64,000 bases of DNA from Dissulfuribacter thermophilus (GTDB lineage: Bacteria > Desulfobacterota > Dissulfuribacteria > Dissulfuribacterales > Dissulfuribacteraceae): assembly GCF_001687335.1 (NCBI RefSeq), contig NZ_MAGO01000008.1:62001-126000 (forward strand), written 5' to 3'. Every line of letters begins with the position of its first letter. Position 1 is the first letter of the stretch. The notes beneath the pieces are model-generated. The model was not told the origin of the DNA and searched no databases. It worked only from the letters and a program-made list of their open reading frames with translations. The translations under genes were made by a program, and so were the position numbers. Of this stretch, positions 43,705 to 51,927 are shown one piece after another.

Positions 43705-45831
43705 TTAAAAGAGACGCTTTAGAATAGCCTGGAGGTCTTTGGATTTAAAGGGTTTACTCAATAACCCATCAATACCCTTATCCTTCAAATCTTTTTCTTC
43801 GTATTCAGCTCCCCACCCAGTAATAAGCACCACCTTGACCTTCGGATCCTTTTTCTTGACCATGGAAGCCACATCGAATCCACTCATCCCAGGCATTCCC
43901 AGGTCCGTTAATACCAGATCAAACTCTTCTTGCTCAATGACTCTTTTTACTTCTCCAGGATCAGTAATTCCCTTGGCAAAATGTCCCATTTTCTCTAAGA
44001 GCATTGTCAATAACTCTACAATGATAAACTCATCGTCTACCACCAATACCCTGAGCCGTGGCACGTTGACTTCTGACTCTGAATCAGAATTTTTGCAATT
44101 GGCTTCACACTTCTTGGATTGAAAAATTGGCAATTCAATTACAAACCTGGCGCCTTTTCCAACTTCAGATTCAAACCAAACCCTGCCTCCTATCTGTTTT
44201 AACAGTCCTTGTATAACAAAGAGCCCAAGGCCAGAGGATTTCACTCCCTTTGTGGTATAAAATGGGTCGAAAATTTTATCTCTTTCTTCCTCTGGTATTC
44301 CTATACCTGTATCTTCCACCTCGATTATTGCTTGGCCAGATTCCCTTCTAGCAGAAATGGTTATTATCCCGCCCTTTGGCATGGCATCGATGGCATTAAA
44401 GATCAAATTGGCCAATATCTCTTTAAGGTCTTCAGGTGAGATGAGAATTTGCCCTACATCTTCTATATTTTTTCTAATTTCAATTGGTATTCCAATTCTC
44501 TCTACACACTCTTTTATTCGGGGACTGACAAACTCAATGACCTGTTCTACAAGCTGTCTTAAATCATCAACCTTGGTCTCAGGTTGTGGGTACTTCTTAC
44601 CAACGTAGGCATTTAGTCTTTTTACAATGTGTGAGCCATCTGAAACGGCAGTCTTGATCCGTTCCAACCTTTTCAAGTGATCGGAATTGTCTATCTCCTC
44701 CATGAGGATTTCAACATTTCCCATGATCATTGCCAAAATGTTGTTAAAATCGTGAGCAACGCCTTGAGCCATTAAACCAAGGGCCTTCATCTTCTCTATT
44801 TGAACCATCTCTTCAAGGCGCTTTTTTTGCCCTCTCAGATCATGGAAGATGATCATTCCGACAATGCAGTGATCCTCAAGATGAAAAGGATGATAGAAGA
44901 TATCTACAGGTATAAGCTCTCCGTCAAAGGCCCTTAGAATACCAGCGTTAATTTCTGTCATCCTGCCATCTTTAATGGCTGCTCTTATGGCCTGAACATC
45001 ACATTGCCTGTGCAAAAGACGCTCGAATGGCTGATCAATTAGGCCCTTTGCAGTGCTATTGGTCAGTATGATCAGGGCTTCGTTAACAGAATAAATTCTT
45101 CCAGCAGGATTGAGCAGTGCCAAACCTTGGGGCACACCTCGGATAATTCCATCTAGTATTTTGAGTGCGTCCTGTAATTCTTTTTTACTGTTGGAAATTT
45201 CTTTCGTCTTTGTCTCGATGAGCTTTTGAACGTGAAGGTGTGATAATATGGGCTTTCCCTTCAAGTCAATCGATTCGAGGAAATTGGCAATTACCTGCGT
45301 GATTATGACAAGGTCCTGCCGTTCACGAACATTAAAGCTTCTGGGCACAGAATTACTAAGATTCAAGACCCCTAGTTCACCAATTGGAAGACATGCCAAG
45401 GAACGAATATTGACAGCATTAATCCCATCCAATAAGGGCACGTGTGTGTCATTAGTATCTTCAATAAAAATGGGTTCCTTTGAATCAAAGACCTTCCAGG
45501 CAATACCTTCATCGCGCTTAAATTTGAGATCTCTGTTATATTCTATTGAAGATCCAACATCGAAATGATCCAAAAGCCCCTTTGCAGCCAAAAGCTTCAG
45601 GGAATCATCTGAAGAGTCATAACGTAGGATAGATGTGTTTTCAAAACCGAGTTCAAGGGAAAGGCAATCAACGATCTTTTGGGCACCCTGTACCAGATCT
45701 CTAGTGTCTTTAGCAATATGGATGAGATTTAAGATTATGCCAAGACTTCTGCTATGAATGTCATATGAATCCTTAAAATAGGTTAAGACCCGAGAAATGG
45801 CCTCTTTTTTTTTGGAGTCGGGAGAGTTCAT
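43705..45831 (-). CDS. GAF/PAS hybrid sensor histidine kinase with receiver domain
   Basis: About 708 residues. Order: GAF about 45-190, coiled coil, PAS about 225-335, HisKA with phospho-His in MAQGVAHDFNNILAM (about 359), HATPase with the N, G1 and G2 boxes (NLIFNAIDAMPKGG, VEDTGIGIP, SSGLGLFVI), and a C-terminal receiver with phospho-Asp in DLVLTDLGMPGMSG (about 642) and KPF Lys. No membrane segments, so it senses cytoplasmic signals. ATG 45831 has AGGTGG 6 bases upstream; an in-frame GTG at 45840 is less likely. It follows the HDOD gene directly. Its output partner is not visible. Confidence 0.92.
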   Translation of the reverse strand: MNSPDSKKKEAISRVLTYFKDSYDIHSRSLGIILNLIHIAKDTRDLVQGAQKIVDCLSLELGFENTSILRYDSSDDSLKLLAAKGLLDHFDVGSSIEYNRDLKFKRDEGIAWKVFDSKEPIFIEDTNDTHVPLLDGINAVNIRSLACLPIGELGVLNLSNSVPRSFNVRERQDLVIITQVIANFLESIDLKGKPILSHLHVQKLIETKTKEISNSKKELQDALKILDGIIRGVPQGLALLNPAGRIYSVNEALIILTNSTAKGLIDQPFERLLHRQCDVQAIRAAIKDGRMTEINAGILRAFDGELIPVDIFYHPFHLEDHCIVGMIIFHDLRGQKKRLEEMVQIEKMKALGLMAQGVAHDFNNILAMIMGNVEILMEEIDNSDHLKRLERIKTAVSDGSHIVKRLNAYVGKKYPQPETKVDDLRQLVEQVIEFVSPRIKECVERIGIPIEIRKNIEDVGQILISPEDLKEILANLIFNAIDAMPKGGIITISARRESGQAIIEVEDTGIGIPEEERDKIFDPFYTTKGVKSSGLGLFVIQGLLKQIGGRVWFESEVGKGARFVIELPIFQSKKCEANCKNSDSESEVNVPRLRVLVVDDEFIIVELLTMLLEKMGHFAKGITDPGEVKRVIEQEEFDLVLTDLGMPGMSGFDVASMVKKKDPKVKVVLITGWGAEYEEKDLKDKGIDGLLSKPFKSKDLQAILKRLF

Positions 45832-45832
45832 T

Positions 45833-46702
45833 TTAACCACCTGAAATCATCTTTAGCACATCCTCTGCCTTACCCAACAACATATCGACATTATCGATTG
45901 TATTGTTTAGAATTTTTTTTGTCCAAGGATATTGATTCCTGATAGCCTCCAATTCCTCCTCAAGACTGTCAGAATCCTCTCGGCCAAGGGCAGTTTTGGA
46001 TACTAAGTTTGCAATCCCTGTAAATACGCCTTTAAATGACAGGGGGCCTGATCCAGAGGGGACGAAATGGTGTTCAGCAACTGCTTTCTCTAGATCTTTG
46101 GGTAACTGCCATTTTCTTACAAGCCACTTACCCACTTCTGTATGTAGAAGACCCACTCTACTTTCTGCCTCAATTGCTGAAAGCCCTTCACGTTTGATTA
46201 GACTTTGAATTTGTTCGTACTCATCCATATAGTATGAGGCCATTATGAGCCTGCCGATATCATGTAGGAGCCCAAAACTCATGGCATCGTGAAAAGGCTC
46301 TGAAGCATCGCCAATTCCCCTTGCCATGTAATCTTCTATAATCCCAGTAAAAAAAGAATGTAGCCAAAACTGTTCCAAGTTGAACGAGGGGGAGAATGAG
46401 ATCTTGGAAAACTGCTGTTGCAAGGCCACACCTAGGGCAATATTCCACACCTCTTTAGGTCCAAGTAAAAGTATTGCCTTTGACACTGTGGAGATACGGC
46501 CAGAAAAACCAAAATAGGCACTGTTGGCAATTCTTAGGACCTGAGCAGTGATACCAGGGTCTACAGAGATGGTCTTTTCTAATTCATCAATATCTCCCTC
46601 ATACTCTGGAAATATTTCAATCAATTTTGCAATGACCTGAGGTGGGGAAGGCAGACTTTCGACATTAAGTATCCTTAGACTTAACTCTAACTTTTTATCC
46701 AT
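45833..46702 (-). CDS. HDOD-domain protein
   Basis: A 289-residue protein with the HDOD fold (degenerate HD): LPSPPQVIAKLIEIFPEYEG, VDPGITAQVLRIANSAYFG, and SFGLLHDIGRLIMASYYMDE with an H-D pair, then EVGKWLVRKWQLPKDLEKAV with HH later. HDOD proteins sit in chemotaxis and two-component pathways without a known catalytic activity. It lies between the Crp-like regulator (16 bases upstream) and the hybrid kinase, suggesting a three-gene signalling unit. Confidence 0.9.
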   Translation of the reverse strand: MDKKLELSLRILNVESLPSPPQVIAKLIEIFPEYEGDIDELEKTISVDPGITAQVLRIANSAYFGFSGRISTVSKAILLLGPKEVWNIALGVALQQQFSKISFSPSFNLEQFWLHSFFTGIIEDYMARGIGDASEPFHDAMSFGLLHDIGRLIMASYYMDEYEQIQSLIKREGLSAIEAESRVGLLHTEVGKWLVRKWQLPKDLEKAVAEHHFVPSGSGPLSFKGVFTGIANLVSKTALGREDSDSLEEELEAIRNQYPWTKKILNNTIDNVDMLLGKAEDVLKMISGG

Positions 46703-46717
46703 GCTAGATACCCGTCT

Positions 46718-47416
46718 TTACGTCAATTTATCGAGCCCTTCAGCGAGGTCGGAAAGAAGCTCAAAATTTTTTATTTGGATGACGTCATTGTGTCTCTCTA
46801 AGAGCCCATTTTCCTCCATCTTTTTAAAGGCCCTGGACAATGTTTCAGGAGAGGTACCAAGTATAGTGGATAGAAGATTTTTTGAGACGTTCAACCTGAT
46901 TTCCTTGGCCTCTTTACCGTCTCCCAGGCCAGATAGAGCTAAAAGGTAGGCTGCCAGTCTTTGGTGCACTTCTTTAAGGGCCAGATCTTCGATCATCCTT
47001 GTAAAAGACCTCAATCGCATGGAAAGGACACCTAGCATGGAGAGCGCAATGGAGGGGTGTTCTTTTATCATTGCGATAAATGAATCTTTTGGGAAAAATA
47101 AGGTCTCGCACTTTTCCATGGCCGCTGCAAAGGCCGGATATTCTATACCCACGAAAACAGCTACTTCTCCAAAAGGCTCCCCAGGACCTAATATATGAAG
47201 GGTCTGTTCACGACCTTGATTTGACACCTTAAATATGCGAACAAAACCATTAAGGACCACATAAAATCCAGTTGCAGCATCACCTTCAGAAAATATCATC
47301 TCGCCCTTTTTAAAGACCTTTTTTGCGGCAATTTTTAGAAAGAGCTGGAGATTTTCTTCACTAAGACCAGAAAATAGCACTGTCTTTTTTAAAAAAGCCT
47401 TTAAAACACTATCCAT
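46718..47416 (-). CDS. Crp/Fnr-family transcription regulator
   Basis: A 232-residue protein with a cyclic-nucleotide-binding-type domain (KGEMIFSEGDAATGFYVVLNG, GPGEPFGEVAVFVG) and a helix-turn-helix (NLLSTILGTSPETLSRAFKK) near the C-terminus. The Fnr N-terminal Cys cluster is absent, so it is not an Fnr-type oxygen sensor. The effector is unknown. First gene of a leftward trio with the HDOD and kinase genes, divergent from the liv genes. Confidence 0.92.
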   Translation of the reverse strand: MDSVLKAFLKKTVLFSGLSEENLQLFLKIAAKKVFKKGEMIFSEGDAATGFYVVLNGFVRIFKVSNQGREQTLHILGPGEPFGEVAVFVGIEYPAFAAAMEKCETLFFPKDSFIAMIKEHPSIALSMLGVLSMRLRSFTRMIEDLALKEVHQRLAAYLLALSGLGDGKEAKEIRLNVSKNLLSTILGTSPETLSRAFKKMEENGLLERHNDVIQIKNFELLSDLAEGLDKLT

Positions 47417-47957
47417 AAATGATACCAGGCTCCTTTAAGAATTAATTAATCATAAACCTTACAATCTCTAAATACAATAAACCTATTCTAAGTCAAATCT
47501 TTATATAAAGATTTTGCCTTCTTAGCCCAAGATCTCCCAATTTCCACAAAAGGCTAAAACGATCGGTCCTTCTTCTTCTAGTGTCCTGATGTTTTTCGGC
47601 CTCGTTGAAAAAATCATTAGAAAAAAATGATCCCTGGCCTAAGATTAGATGAAGGCCTGTCAAGCACATTTTTTGTGTTCCGACCCTCAATAAGCCTCAA
47701 TTTCACGTTAAATTTCAGCAAAAAACTCATTTCTTGACAGCACGACTAATATTACTTAGGATGCAACAAATCTAAATTCTGCAGTTCTATGCAAGCCAAA
47801 ATACATTTTGAGCTTGCTCAATTTACACTAACAGCTGTGGTATTGAGTCAAGGACACCACATTTTTTAAAATGAAGGGAATATGAGGTCCATACAAGGCC
47901 AATCCCCACAGCTGATTGCAGGATTTAATAGAATCATTTTAAGGAGGCTTAAGAGGG
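47417..47957. other. Divergent intergenic region between crp-like and liv genes
   Basis: 541 bases without a credible gene; a 65-codon frame on the minus strand (47493-47690) has no ribosome site or recognisable protein. 47772-47928 holds an E8 copy of the dispersed palindromic element. TTGAGT (47843-47848) with TTAAAA (47866-47871) at 17 bases is a weak promoter candidate within the element. AAGGAGG at 47941-47947 serves the substrate-binding-protein gene. Confidence 0.4.
47772..47928 (+). repeat. Copy of the dispersed palindromic element (E8), before the liv operon
   Basis: Outer inverted ends are CTAAATTCTGCAGTT (47772-47786) and ATTGCAGGATTTAA (47915-47928). The left half holds GCAAGC..GCTTGC (47791-47817). 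The right half holds CAGCTGTGG (47832-47840) paired with CCACAGCTG (47906-47914), directly followed by the tail, as in the other copies. Confidence 0.5.
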
Positions 47958-49112
47958 ATGATGAAAGTTTCTAAGCTTTTCCGTGGTCTTCTGTTATTTT
48001 TTCTTTTGGGGCTATTTGTCCTTCCATCTGGGGCTTTTGCCAATAGACCCATAAAAATCGGTTCTTTTCTAGCACTCACTGGCCCAGCTTCTTTTCTTGG
48101 TGATCCAGAGCTAAAGACCCTCAAGATGTACATTGAGGAAGTAAACGCCAAGGGCGGTATCGACGGCCATAAGGTTGAACTAATCTACTATGATACCGGA
48201 GGAAAGGCAAAGGAGGCCAAGGATGTAGTAAAGCGCCTAATCAAAAAGGATAGAGTAGACGTCATAATTGGCGGAAGTACCTCCGGCACCACTCTGGCAG
48301 TTATAGACATTATAGAAAGGGCAAGGATTCCATTTATTTCTCTTGCAGGCTCAATCAAGATTATTCAGCCAGTCAAAAAATGGGTATTCAAAACCCCGCA
48401 TACAGACAGAATGGCTGCTGCAAAGATTTTTGAAGACATGAAAAAACGTGGGATAACCAAAGTCGCACTCATTACCGGAGACGGTGGTTTTGATAAATCT
48501 GGCCGCGCACAGTGCCTCGATCTCGCACCCAAGTATGGAATCCAAATCGTAGCTGACGAAAAATACTCCAACTCCGACACAGATATGACTACACAGCTTA
48601 CAAAAATACGTTCCACAGATGCACAGGCCATCTTGAACTTCGGTTTTGGAAAGGCCCCGGCCATCGTCACCAAGAACGTGAGACAACTTGGTATTAAACT
48701 CCCTCTTTATCAGTCTCACGGCGTAGCCTCAAGGAAGTTCATCGAACTTGCCGGCAAGGCAGCTGATGGTGTGAGGTTCCCTGCTGCTGCCCTCCTTGTG
48801 GCTGAAAAGCTCCCAGATAACGATCCACAAAAGAAGGTCCTTATGGATTACAAGACCAAATACGAGGCCAAATACGGCCCAGTCTCAACATTTGGTGGCC
48901 ACGCCTATGACGGACTCTTTATTGTCTTAGAGGCCATAGACAGGGCCAATTCCCTTGACAAGGCAAAGATAAGAGACGAAATCGAAAGGACCAAAAATTT
49001 CATTGGAACCGGTGGTATCTTCAACATGAGTCCAACAGACCATCTGGGTCTCGATCTCAGTGCATTCAAAATGCTCGAGGTGAAAAACGGAGACTGGATA
49101 CTTGTAGACTAA
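47958..49112 (+). CDS. livJ: Branched-chain amino acid-type ABC substrate-binding protein
   Basis: A 384-residue periplasmic binding protein of the Leu/Ile/Val (peripla_BP_6) family. The signal peptide is MMKVSKLFRGLLLFFLLGLF and ends near PSGAFA. The mature part opens IKIGSFLALTGPASFLGDPE and has VDVIIGGSTSGTTLAV. The gene name reflects family and context only; other amides and aromatic compounds are also bound by this family. A strong hairpin separates it from the permease genes, consistent with extra expression of the binding protein. Confidence 0.9.
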   Translation: MMKVSKLFRGLLLFFLLGLFVLPSGAFANRPIKIGSFLALTGPASFLGDPELKTLKMYIEEVNAKGGIDGHKVELIYYDTGGKAKEAKDVVKRLIKKDRVDVIIGGSTSGTTLAVIDIIERARIPFISLAGSIKIIQPVKKWVFKTPHTDRMAAAKIFEDMKKRGITKVALITGDGGFDKSGRAQCLDLAPKYGIQIVADEKYSNSDTDMTTQLTKIRSTDAQAILNFGFGKAPAIVTKNVRQLGIKLPLYQSHGVASRKFIELAGKAADGVRFPAAALLVAEKLPDNDPQKKVLMDYKTKYEAKYGPVSTFGGHAYDGLFIVLEAIDRANSLDKAKIRDEIERTKNFIGTGGIFNMSPTDHLGLDLSAFKMLEVKNGDWILVD

Positions 49113-49122
49113 AAAGAAATAG

Positions 49123-49156
49123 AAGGACTGAGGACGCTATTTTGTCCTCAGTCCTT
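49123..49156 (+). terminator. Strong hairpin after the substrate-binding gene
   Basis: AAGGACTGAGGAC and GTCCTCAGTCCTT form a perfect 13-bp stem with an 8-base loop, 10 bases after the stop codon. Only AACCCC follows, so it probably halts or protects mRNA rather than being a full terminator. Confidence 0.6.
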
Positions 49157-49242
49157 AACCCCTAATCCTGCAAATCCATTACAATGGAAAATAAATTTGC
49201 TAAACAGCGACGATAAACTTGCCAATTGCAGGATTTAGGTTA
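49155..49242 (+). repeat. Copy of the dispersed palindromic element (E7), before livH
   Basis: Outer inverted ends TTAACCCCTAATCCTGCAA (from 49155) and TTGCAGGATTTAGGTTA (to 49242) match at about 16 of 19 positions. Inside is a small CCAT-taca-ATGG hairpin. The shortest copy found (88 bp). Confidence 0.55.
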
Positions 49243-49329
49243 CTTTCCTACCCTCGATATTGAAAATCACTGATTACTCTCTAACTCGGTAAAAACGACG
49301 AATGGAGAGTTTTGTGAATAGGTAACGAG

Positions 49330-50205
49330 ATGTTTGACCAATTTATTCAGTTCCTCATTACAGGCATAACCGTCGGCTCGATATATGCACTAGTGGGCCT
49401 CGGATTCGCTCTAATTTACAATGCATCGGACGTAGTAAACTTCGCACAGGGCGAATTCGTAATGATAGGGGCCATGAGCGCCATTTTTCTACACATGAGC
49501 GGTGTCCCATATTTTCTTGCTATCATAATCGCAGTTTTGATTAGCATGTTGGTTGGAATGGCCCTTGAGAAACTTGCAATAGAACAGGCAAGAAATGCCA
49601 CTGTGGTAACAACCATTATCATCACTATTGGGGCATCCATTTTTTTACGAGGAGCTGCACTCCTGATCTGGGGGAAAGATATCTATGGATTTCCACCCAT
49701 TTCAGGTGATGACCCCATAAAGATCGGAAATGTCACAGTACTGCCTCAGAGCCTTTGGATTATCGCCGGAACCTGTGTGTTCGTTATAGGACTTCGCTAC
49801 TTCTTTCAAAATACCCTGATCGGAAAGGCCATTTTAGCCTGCTCATATAACAAAAAGGCCGCTTACTTGATGGGAATAGAAGTGAAAAAGATGCTACTCA
49901 TAGCATATGGAATCTCTGCCCTACTTGGCGGCATAGCCGGAGTTCTCATAGCACCCATTACCTATATGACCTACGGCGCCGGAGTCATGCTAGGGCTCAA
50001 AGGATTTTGCGCCTCTATCTTAGGGGGTATGGGAAACTCCATGGGAGCGGTAATTGGAGGCCTGATTCTCGGGATAGTAGAGTCCCTGGGAGCAGGTTTT
50101 ATCTCCTCAGGGTATAAGGATGCAATAAGTTTCTTTATCATACTACTAGTCCTCTTTTTCAAGCCCACTGGACTATTTGGAAAATCTGGGATGGAGCGAG
50201 TCTGA
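49330..50205 (+). CDS. livH: Branched-chain amino acid-type ABC permease LivH
   Basis: A 291-residue permease with about eight hydrophobic segments: GITVGSIYALVGLGFALIYNA and DVVNFAQGEFVMIGA are LivH hallmarks, and GFCASILGGMGNSMGAVIGG is the coupling region. It forms the channel with LivM. Its stop overlaps the livM start by one base. Confidence 0.94.
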   Translation: MFDQFIQFLITGITVGSIYALVGLGFALIYNASDVVNFAQGEFVMIGAMSAIFLHMSGVPYFLAIIIAVLISMLVGMALEKLAIEQARNATVVTTIIITIGASIFLRGAALLIWGKDIYGFPPISGDDPIKIGNVTVLPQSLWIIAGTCVFVIGLRYFFQNTLIGKAILACSYNKKAAYLMGIEVKKMLLIAYGISALLGGIAGVLIAPITYMTYGAGVMLGLKGFCASILGGMGNSMGAVIGGLILGIVESLGAGFISSGYKDAISFFIILLVLFFKPTGLFGKSGMERV

Positions 50206-51167
50206 TGCGACTATTGGGGCTTTATGTTTTCCTTGTCATTTCTATAGGTCTCGGGCTATTGTTCCCAGAAAATTATTACGTGAGCGTTGTTGGCACAACC
50301 GCCTTCTTCAACATTATACTTGCAGTGTCTCTTAATCTCTTTATGGGTTACGCTGGACAGATATCGCTGGGGCACGCTGCCTTTTTTGGAATTGGCGCAT
50401 ACACCTCCGCCGTACTCACTACCAGCTATGGCCTACATCCTTTAATAGCCCTTTGCATAGGTGCCATCATAACAGGGATTCTGTCATTTCTTCTCTCAAA
50501 ACCCATACTTAAACTAAAGGGCCATTATCTTGCCATGGCTACCCTTGGACTAGGGATAATTATTCATATAATTTTGGTCCAGGAAGAGTGGTTAACTGGC
50601 GGACCAGACGGCCTATCAGGCATACCAGTACTACAAATACTTGGCTATGACTTTGACTCAGACATAGAATGGTATTTCTTGTTGGCCATAATAGCCTCAG
50701 CCACCATATGGATATCCCTAAACCTTGGAGAGTCAAGGATGGGAAGGGCGTTGAGGGCCATACATGGAAGCGAAATCGCCTCGCAAACCCTGGGGATTGA
50801 TACCTCTTCTGCCAAGGCCCAGGTTTTTATCCTCTCAGCAGTGATCACATCTATTGCAGGAAGCCTGTTTGTCCATCAACAGGCCTTTATTAGTCCAGAT
50901 TCCTGCAGTTTTGCCTTCTCTGTCGAACTGGTAACCATGGTGGTATTGGGAGGACTTGGTTCCACCTTTGGCGCAGTATTTGGCGCACTGATACTCACGA
51001 TATTGCCTGAAATATTGGTCCATTTTGAGGAATTGGAAGTGCTAATCTACGGTGCCATTTTGATGGTGATAATGATATTCCTTCCAAAAGGAGTCTTTGT
51101 ATCATTTTCGGAATTGCTGGAACACTTAATAAAGGGAAGATCTCATGCAAGAAGGACAACTGCTTGA
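50205..51167 (+). CDS. livM: Branched-chain amino acid-type ABC permease LivM
   Basis: A 320-residue permease: GYAGQISLGHAAFFGIGAYT, LKLKGHYLAMATLGLG, LTGGPDGLSGIP and VVLGGLGSTFGAVFGA are typical LivM blocks. It pairs with LivH and overlaps livG by 23 bases. Confidence 0.94.
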   Translation: MRLLGLYVFLVISIGLGLLFPENYYVSVVGTTAFFNIILAVSLNLFMGYAGQISLGHAAFFGIGAYTSAVLTTSYGLHPLIALCIGAIITGILSFLLSKPILKLKGHYLAMATLGLGIIIHIILVQEEWLTGGPDGLSGIPVLQILGYDFDSDIEWYFLLAIIASATIWISLNLGESRMGRALRAIHGSEIASQTLGIDTSSAKAQVFILSAVITSIAGSLFVHQQAFISPDSCSFAFSVELVTMVVLGGLGSTFGAVFGALILTILPEILVHFEELEVLIYGAILMVIMIFLPKGVFVSFSELLEHLIKGRSHARRTTA

Positions 51168-51918
51168 GGTACGCAGCATCTCCAAGGCCTTTGGCGGAGT
51201 CCAAGCCTTAAGGGATATCTCTTTTACAGTAAATAGAGGAGAAATTTTTTCTGTCATTGGCCCAAATGGGGCGGGGAAAACCACTCTTTTCAATCTGCTC
51301 ACTGGTGTATTTACAGCAGATACCGGCGCCATCCTCTTTGAAGGAATAGACATAACCACCAAAAAACCCTTTGAGATTGCAAGACTCTGCATCCAGCGTA
51401 CATTTCAAAACCTGCAGATCTTTATGAACATGACCGTATTGGAAAATGTAATGGTGGGGTGTCACACCAGGACTACATCTGGCATGTTGAGTGCCTGTCT
51501 GAGGCTCCCCAAAATCTTAAGGGAAGAAAAGGCCATACGCAAATGGGCCTACGAGGCCCTGGAATTCGTAGGATTGAAAGATGTAGCTGAACAACCGGCC
51601 AATATTTTGCCATATGGATATTTGAAAAGGCTTGAAATAGCAAGGTCCCTTGCTGCAAATCCAAAGCTCATCCTATTGGATGAACCTGCTGCCGGTTTAA
51701 ACGACACGGAAACCCTGGAAATGCGTTCTCTTATTGAAGAAATATCAAAACAGGGTATCACTGTATTATTGGTTGAACATAATATGTCTCTTGTTATGGA
51801 GTGTTCCCATAGAATTCTGGTTTTAGTATATGGAGAGTGTCTTACTGTGGGCACTCCAACGGAGATTCAGAAAGATCCGCGGGTAATAGCTGCATACTTA
51901 GGGGATGAGACGCAATAG
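51145..51918 (+). CDS. livG: Branched-chain amino acid-type ABC ATPase LivG
   Basis: A 257-residue ATPase: Walker A GPNGAGKTTLFNLLTG, LCIQRTFQNLQIFMNMTVLE, signature LPYGYLKRLEIARSL, Walker B LILLDEPAAGLND and switch VEHNMSLVM, all LivG-type. Liv systems usually have a second ATPase, LivF, immediately after livG; here the next gene, 9 bases on, is an unrelated protein. LivG may act as a homodimer or LivF may be encoded elsewhere. Confidence 0.93.
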   Translation: MQEGQLLEVRSISKAFGGVQALRDISFTVNRGEIFSVIGPNGAGKTTLFNLLTGVFTADTGAILFEGIDITTKKPFEIARLCIQRTFQNLQIFMNMTVLENVMVGCHTRTTSGMLSACLRLPKILREEKAIRKWAYEALEFVGLKDVAEQPANILPYGYLKRLEIARSLAANPKLILLDEPAAGLNDTETLEMRSLIEEISKQGITVLLVEHNMSLVMECSHRILVLVYGECLTVGTPTEIQKDPRVIAAYLGDETQ

Positions 51919-51927
51919 ACTGCACTC

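Noticed and set aside
47493-47690. 65-codon frame between crp-like and liv genes
   Set aside because: No ribosome site, no recognisable protein, and composition unlike its neighbours.
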